From positions 4,683,208 to 4,747,207 of the forward strand of contig NZ_CP133264.1 of NCBI RefSeq assembly GCF_030915445.1: 64,000 bases of DNA, written 5' to 3'. A program made the position numbers and the translations under genes. Each line of letters begins with the position of its first letter. The first letter of the stretch is position 1. The notes beneath the pieces were generated by a model. That model searched no databases, was not told the DNA's origin, and saw only the letters and a list, made by a program, of their open reading frames with translations. Below, in pieces: positions 60,181-64,000 of this stretch. This DNA is from Clostridium sp. OS1-26 (GTDB taxonomy: Bacteria; Bacillota; Clostridia; Clostridiales; Clostridiaceae).

Positions 60181-61650
60181 CTAGAAGCTCCCGTGAAGCC
60201 TATTTCTTATTTCAGATAATGAGTAATCTTTTGCCAGCTTACCATCCTTAAATACAACTTCTAATAGGTTATCCTTACATTTTTCTTGCTCTTTTAAAGT
60301 TAATTCATCTTTATATAAAATATCTTGCCCCTCTCTATATACATAACACATTCCCTTTTGTGACTTTTTAAAATTATCTTTATCTGTTTTTGGTGCCTTA
60401 AATATGAACTTTTCTTCACCATCTATTACTGCATGAGTAGCCTTTAAAGCAAATCCAAAAGTATCTCTAGTATTGTATTGATAGGTGTATGAACCTATCC
60501 CAAAGACACAGTTATTTACTGCAAAGCCCTTTTCCTCTAATCCTCTACAAATCTGTTCGCATCTTTCTACAGTTATACTGTCTCCATAAATTGCCCCTAT
60601 TTTACTGTTTAGAACCTTATATCCTTTTGAATTGATTTCTCCACCAAATATATTCCATAGCAATTCAACAGTTCCCTTATATTCCTCGCTGTCTTTTGCT
60701 GCATCCTTATCACCACAAATTATTTTTACCGGATCTCCACTATCGCCTCTAATGACAATTTTGCCATCTCTATTTAATATATCTTCTTTCAATCTTGGAA
60801 TTATATTCGTTATAACATTCCAATAGTCATAGGTGTCAGATACTATGCTCAAAACTCCCCTTGGAAATACCTCAGTAATCAATCTCTTATAAGCCGCAAA
60901 TTCATCTTCGCCGTAACTGCACATTACACTGTGTTCTGTAGAAGGAGTTCCAAGTCCAACTAGTTCCTCTTCTATATTGCAGTTATAATATTCCTCTAAA
61001 TAGCTAATGGCAGGTATTGTTGCAGTTCCTAGAAAGGAAAGTAAATGTGCTGCACCACTAAGTTCTGCACTTTCTATAGAACTAAAACCTCTCATACTAA
61101 AATCTCCACAAGCTTTTCTTATATCTCCACTTTCTACAGTAAGATCAAAATACTTTTCTATTACTTCTCTGTACCTATATGCAATAGTGGCACTTGTCAT
61201 TGGCTGCCATATATTACAACTCATAAAGGTTTCTAAATAATTCACAAGCCAAGCAAAATCCTCATGGGTATTTGTAATTTCAATCATTGGAGTTTTAATA
61301 TTTACCTTTAGTCCCTCTGACACAGCTTTAATTTGTATTGGTAAATATCCTAAGTCGTGCAAAGCTTCAATATGCTTTGTATCCGCTGCTATATTTCCCA
61401 TAGTTTTAGAAATGATTCTTTTATATTCAGAAATCACTTCTTCTTTATCCTTATAGAAGAAGTTTTCATTAAAGTATTGAATCAAATACTTCTTTATAAA
61501 AGGCTGCAGTCCAAACATAACAATCTTATTCATATTTTCTTTTCTAGACATTCTAGGAGTCCAGTAACTCACTAATTTAGTCATTCCCTTTGCATAGCAC
61601 ATATGATGAATTGTTTTATAAAAATCCGTTAATAAAAATGGGCTTATCAT
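60181..61650 (-). CDS. nadV: Nicotinamide phosphoribosyltransferase (NAMPT/NadV family)
   Basis: 489 residues, the length of NAMPT rather than bacterial PncB. Characteristic segments: FGLQPFIKKYL, GFSSIESAELSGAAHLLSFLGT, STEHSVMCSYGEDE (with the phosphoaccepting His), VSDTYDYWNV and RGDSGDPVKIICGD. It should make NMN from nicotinamide and PRPP. A Prs homologue sits two genes upstream. The pairing of a NAMPT-like and a Prs-like protein is also the layout of phage NAD-reconstitution systems, where the enzymes use ADP-ribose instead. Confidence 0.9.
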   Translation of the reverse strand: MISPFLLTDFYKTIHHMCYAKGMTKLVSYWTPRMSRKENMNKIVMFGLQPFIKKYLIQYFNENFFYKDKEEVISEYKRIISKTMGNIAADTKHIEALHDLGYLPIQIKAVSEGLKVNIKTPMIEITNTHEDFAWLVNYLETFMSCNIWQPMTSATIAYRYREVIEKYFDLTVESGDIRKACGDFSMRGFSSIESAELSGAAHLLSFLGTATIPAISYLEEYYNCNIEEELVGLGTPSTEHSVMCSYGEDEFAAYKRLITEVFPRGVLSIVSDTYDYWNVITNIIPRLKEDILNRDGKIVIRGDSGDPVKIICGDKDAAKDSEEYKGTVELLWNIFGGEINSKGYKVLNSKIGAIYGDSITVERCEQICRGLEEKGFAVNNCVFGIGSYTYQYNTRDTFGFALKATHAVIDGEEKFIFKAPKTDKDNFKKSQKGMCYVYREGQDILYKDELTLKEQEKCKDNLLEVVFKDGKLAKDYSLSEIRNRLHGSF

Positions 61651-61652
61651 TA

Positions 61653-62201
61653 TTAGTTCCCCCTGTTGATTACTTTTACCTGAAGACCTTCCATTACATC
61701 TAATGCCTTTTCATGTAGTGAATCATCAAAGCTAGCACAAAGACTGGCATCCACTATAATATCAGCATTTCTGTATTGGGATTGGAATATTACCACATTG
61801 CTAATTACGCATATATTGGTGACAACTCCAACTAATTCAATTTCTTTAATATCTTCTCCTATTTCACTGGCTAGTCGAAGCATATCTTTGTTGGATATTC
61901 CAAAGCCTTCTTTTTCATAATGCAGTGTATTTTCTAAAGTTGAGAAATCCTTTATTTTCTCGTACAGCTTATGGCCATTAGTATCTTTGATACAATGGGA
62001 AACGGGCAAATTTTTACCTTCCCTAGTTTGTAAATAATCTTCGTAATGAGTATCATAGGTAAACAGTACCTTATCCCCATTTTGTAGATATCTCTTAACT
62101 TTATCATATATACCTTGTTCTAATGTTTTTGCTTTTTCAAATCCAAGTGTTCCATCTACAAAGTCCTTTTGGTAATCAATAACTACTAATAGTTTTTTCA
62201 T
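61653..62201 (-). CDS. pncA: Nicotinamidase-like isochorismatase-family hydrolase
   Basis: 182 residues. The catalytic Asp is in VVIDYQKDFVDG, the DTH motif in FTYDTHYEDYLQ, and the nucleophile Cys in VGVVTNICVISN, giving the Cys-Asp-Lys triad of nicotinamidases. It would turn nicotinamide into nicotinic acid. It is 3 bp from nadV and 13 bp from prs, in a tight operon. Confidence 0.87.
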   Translation of the reverse strand: MKKLLVVIDYQKDFVDGTLGFEKAKTLEQGIYDKVKRYLQNGDKVLFTYDTHYEDYLQTREGKNLPVSHCIKDTNGHKLYEKIKDFSTLENTLHYEKEGFGISNKDMLRLASEIGEDIKEIELVGVVTNICVISNVVIFQSQYRNADIIVDASLCASFDDSLHEKALDVMEGLQVKVINRGN

Positions 62202-62213
62202 AATGAATCCCCC

Positions 62214-63011
62214 TTAAATTTCGTAGACCTTAATTTTTTCATGCCTTCTATTTAAAATGCTATTGGTTGTATATATCCCTGTTATTAAATCATCCTTTAA
62301 TAAATCCCCTTGAAAAACTGTATTTTCACAGTGAGTGACTGCTAGGTATATTTCTGTTGCCCCCATATCCTTTAGCTTAGAAGCTGTCAGCATAAAAGTG
62401 CCACCCTTTGAACATAAATCATCCACTATGATAGCTTTAAAGCTTTTTCTTTCCATATGCCCATTAATCTGTAACTTCTTTATACGTCCTGTTCTAAAAT
62501 CACGCTCTTTGCTAGCAGTTAGAGTTTTTTCATAGCATATTTCTTTTCCATATCTCTTTGCTGCACCTGCATCTGGATAAACTAAATATACCTCTTCTTT
62601 TCCATCATTCAATTCTTTTAATAGCTTCTCTGCTAAAATTTTAGACATATCCACTACCTTAACTCTATCTAATAATGCAGTAGATACCTCTGAATGTGGC
62701 TCATAAATAGTTACACTCTCAAAATCTAAATTATTAATCACCTTACACAAATGCTTTAGTGTAAAAATCATTATACCCTCTGTTCTGTCCATTCTGCTGT
62801 AAGGCATATAAGGAAGAATTAAATTACATTTTACTTTTAGTTCATCTAAATGACTTTTCAAAAATATCAAGTGAGTTATATCCTCATCATTTTCAAAATT
62901 AACTCTAATCTCATTATTATCATCTCTTAACTGTAAGCTTTTACTATCAATTAAGGATTCACCATTAGGAAATTTCTTAAATTCTATTCTCTCATCATTA
63001 AAATAAATCAT
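62214..63011 (-). CDS. prs: Ribose-phosphate pyrophosphokinase-like protein (short, 265 residues)
   Basis: 265 residues, about 50 shorter than housekeeping Prs. Retained elements are FPNGESLID near the N terminus (ribose-phosphate region), PYMPYSRMDRTEG (ATP region), VYPDAGAAKRYG, and VDDLCSKGGTFMLTA (the PRPP loop DD-x-x-x-x-GGT). The flexible catalytic loop is replaced by TASKERDFRTGRIKK. Such short forms accompany NadV genes in bacteria and phages. It either supplies PRPP for NadV or pyrophosphorylates another substrate such as ADP-ribose. Confidence 0.82.
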   Translation of the reverse strand: MIYFNDERIEFKKFPNGESLIDSKSLQLRDDNNEIRVNFENDEDITHLIFLKSHLDELKVKCNLILPYMPYSRMDRTEGIMIFTLKHLCKVINNLDFESVTIYEPHSEVSTALLDRVKVVDMSKILAEKLLKELNDGKEEVYLVYPDAGAAKRYGKEICYEKTLTASKERDFRTGRIKKLQINGHMERKSFKAIIVDDLCSKGGTFMLTASKLKDMGATEIYLAVTHCENTVFQGDLLKDDLITGIYTTNSILNRRHEKIKVYEI

Positions 63012-63032
63012 TTTATACCATCCTCTTCATTT

Positions 63033-63923
63033 TTAAAAATTATGCTCCCAGTTTTCATTAAACTTAAACACCTTAGCTGGTCTAAAGGGTTTACCCTCTA
63101 TCTTTTCATCAGTTTCTATAATCATTTCTCCCATTTTTCTTCTGAAGTTTAAAATTTCTCTCCCCATTATTGCTTCATAGACATTCTGCAGCTCCTTTAC
63201 AGTAAATACTCTTGGCAAAAGGTTAAAAGCAATTGGCGTATACTCCACTTTATTTCTTAATCTATCTATTCCATAATCTAATATCTTATAGTGGTCAAAA
63301 GCCAGTTTCTCTGTAGAGTTATCTAATAACCTATAAGCTGTTTCTTTCCTTCTAAAAATGTCCCTTCCAATTTTCTCTGTTACTTCATAATTCATTATTA
63401 TTTTTTCATCAATGGATTTAAGAGATATAAGATGTTTGTTTTCTATATACTGTTCATGCTTTTCAGAACTAATAAGAGTTTTATCTATCCAAAACCATTC
63501 ACTTTTCTTTTGTAAATCTGCTTCATTAAACCTTATACTGCTCTTTTCAACTAAAGCAATGTTTCCTACACTAATAATCCTTGTTCTTTTGTCCCTATCA
63601 ACATCTCCAAAAGTGTATAGCTGTTCAGTATAAACATTGTCTATACCTGTCTTCTCCTTAAGCTTCCTTTTAGCCCCCTCATCTAGACTTTCTTCTATAT
63701 CAACAAAACCACCTGGAAGCGCCCACTTTTCTTTATATGGATAGTCATCTCTTTTAATTAAAATAACCTGTAGTCCTTTTTTAGGAACCTTTCTAAGATT
63801 ATCCTCTTCCCTATCAGCAGTTGTAAATATTATGATATCGTTTGTAATACTCAGCTTTTTATAATCATTTTCATTATAATTCTTCAAGAATTCCTCTTCA
63901 TTGTCTATAAAATGTTTATTCAA
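63033..63923 (-). CDS. nrtR: NrtR-type Nudix-related regulator of NAD metabolism
   Basis: 296 residues. The Nudix domain (residues 25-170) has a degenerate box: G72-FVDIE-E78, then R86-KLKEK, in which two of the catalytic glutamates (REUXEE) are lysine, so hydrolase activity is unlikely. The C-terminal winged helix FTVKELQNVYEAIMGREILNFRRKMGEMI (near 230-260) is the NrtR DNA-binding signature. NrtR repressors bind ADP-ribose and control NAD salvage genes. It is first in the operon it probably regulates. The operator would lie in 63924-64000, AT-rich with no palindrome that I can name. Confidence 0.87.
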   Translation of the reverse strand: MNKHFIDNEEEFLKNYNENDYKKLSITNDIIIFTTADREEDNLRKVPKKGLQVILIKRDDYPYKEKWALPGGFVDIEESLDEGAKRKLKEKTGIDNVYTEQLYTFGDVDRDKRTRIISVGNIALVEKSSIRFNEADLQKKSEWFWIDKTLISSEKHEQYIENKHLISLKSIDEKIIMNYEVTEKIGRDIFRRKETAYRLLDNSTEKLAFDHYKILDYGIDRLRNKVEYTPIAFNLLPRVFTVKELQNVYEAIMGREILNFRRKMGEMIIETDEKIEGKPFRPAKVFKFNENWEHNF

Positions 63924-64000
63924 AATACTTCGCCTCTACTTATTATAGTTTAGATATTATCAATTTGATATTATGTATTTATAATACCTCTTATTCCACT

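Noticed and set aside
59391..63923. A prophage NAD-reconstitution (NARP) locus
   Set aside because: No phage structural, integrase or lysis genes flank it, and nadE, pncA and nrtR fit an ordinary chromosomal salvage operon. Only the enzymatic similarity is retained as a question.

Overview
The window looks like chromosomal DNA of a Clostridium (Clostridiaceae, cluster I). It is very AT-rich with A/T-biased codon use, Shine-Dalgarno sequences are strong (AGGAGG type), and expression is controlled largely by RNA leaders: glycine, TPP and guanine riboswitches and two T-boxes. The gene content (PTS, GH4, RpiR, HutP, IlvBCD, xpt-pbuX) is also typical. Species cannot be fixed from sequence alone. 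No tRNA, rRNA, CRISPR array, integrase or transposase was seen.

Layout. 1-7.6 kb (minus strand): the 5' part of gcvT behind a tandem glycine riboswitch, a PilZ protein, purF behind a TPP riboswitch, a split SWIM/SNF2 helicase pair, and a SAM methyltransferase with a CsoR-like operator. 8.3-12.2 kb (plus): a proline-peptide set (M24 peptidase, proline iminopeptidase, POT transporter) with duplicated leader regions. 12.4-14.8 kb: a poly-His small protein and a radical SAM/WYL-regulator pair sharing one operator motif. 14.9-22.2 kb: an ascorbate-type PTS with split transketolase, a PRD activator and three paralogous EIIA domains; its EIIC gene is frameshifted. 22.6-24.8 kb: xpt-pbuX under a guanine riboswitch. 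24.9-26.2 kb: YitT and an ArsR regulator. 26.3-31.8 kb: an amino-sugar or disaccharide PTS operon (EIIA, NagA, GH4, RpiR, EIICB). 32-39 kb: a broken PTP-like phytase, a HAD phosphatase, amidohydrolase plus DMT exporter, HutP, and a TrpXYZ-type ABC transporter. 39.2-49.1 kb: a Cys-rich thioredoxin-like protein, two TPR proteins, dapB, and a branched-chain amino acid locus (aminotransferase-ilvC-ilvB and divergent ilvD), each arm behind an isoleucine T-box. 49.2-59.3 kb: rhodanese lipoprotein, RelA/SpoT protein, a two-component system with a membrane-anchored HTH protein, a DMT exporter, subtilase, ProX, and a flavodoxin-like reductase with HxlR. 59.4-63.9 kb: an NAD operon (nrtR-prs-pncA-nadV-nadE).

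The most unusual feature is a family of interspersed, highly structured elements of 187-337 bp (7765-7994, 55103-55439, 57818-58004, with a deleted remnant near 22450-22505). They are built from palindromic modules that are inserted inside one another, inverted, or missing. A smaller two-hairpin unit from the same family sits, nested inside itself, in the PTS operon at 16173-16311. Stem changes between copies are compensatory, so the folded form (RNA or single-stranded DNA) appears to be under selection.

Several genes carry lesions: ulaA (one-base insertion), the phytase (T-tract frameshift plus stop), the SWIM/SNF2 split, and a TPR gene whose start appears to be ATT. These are either real decay or assembly errors, and raw reads would decide.
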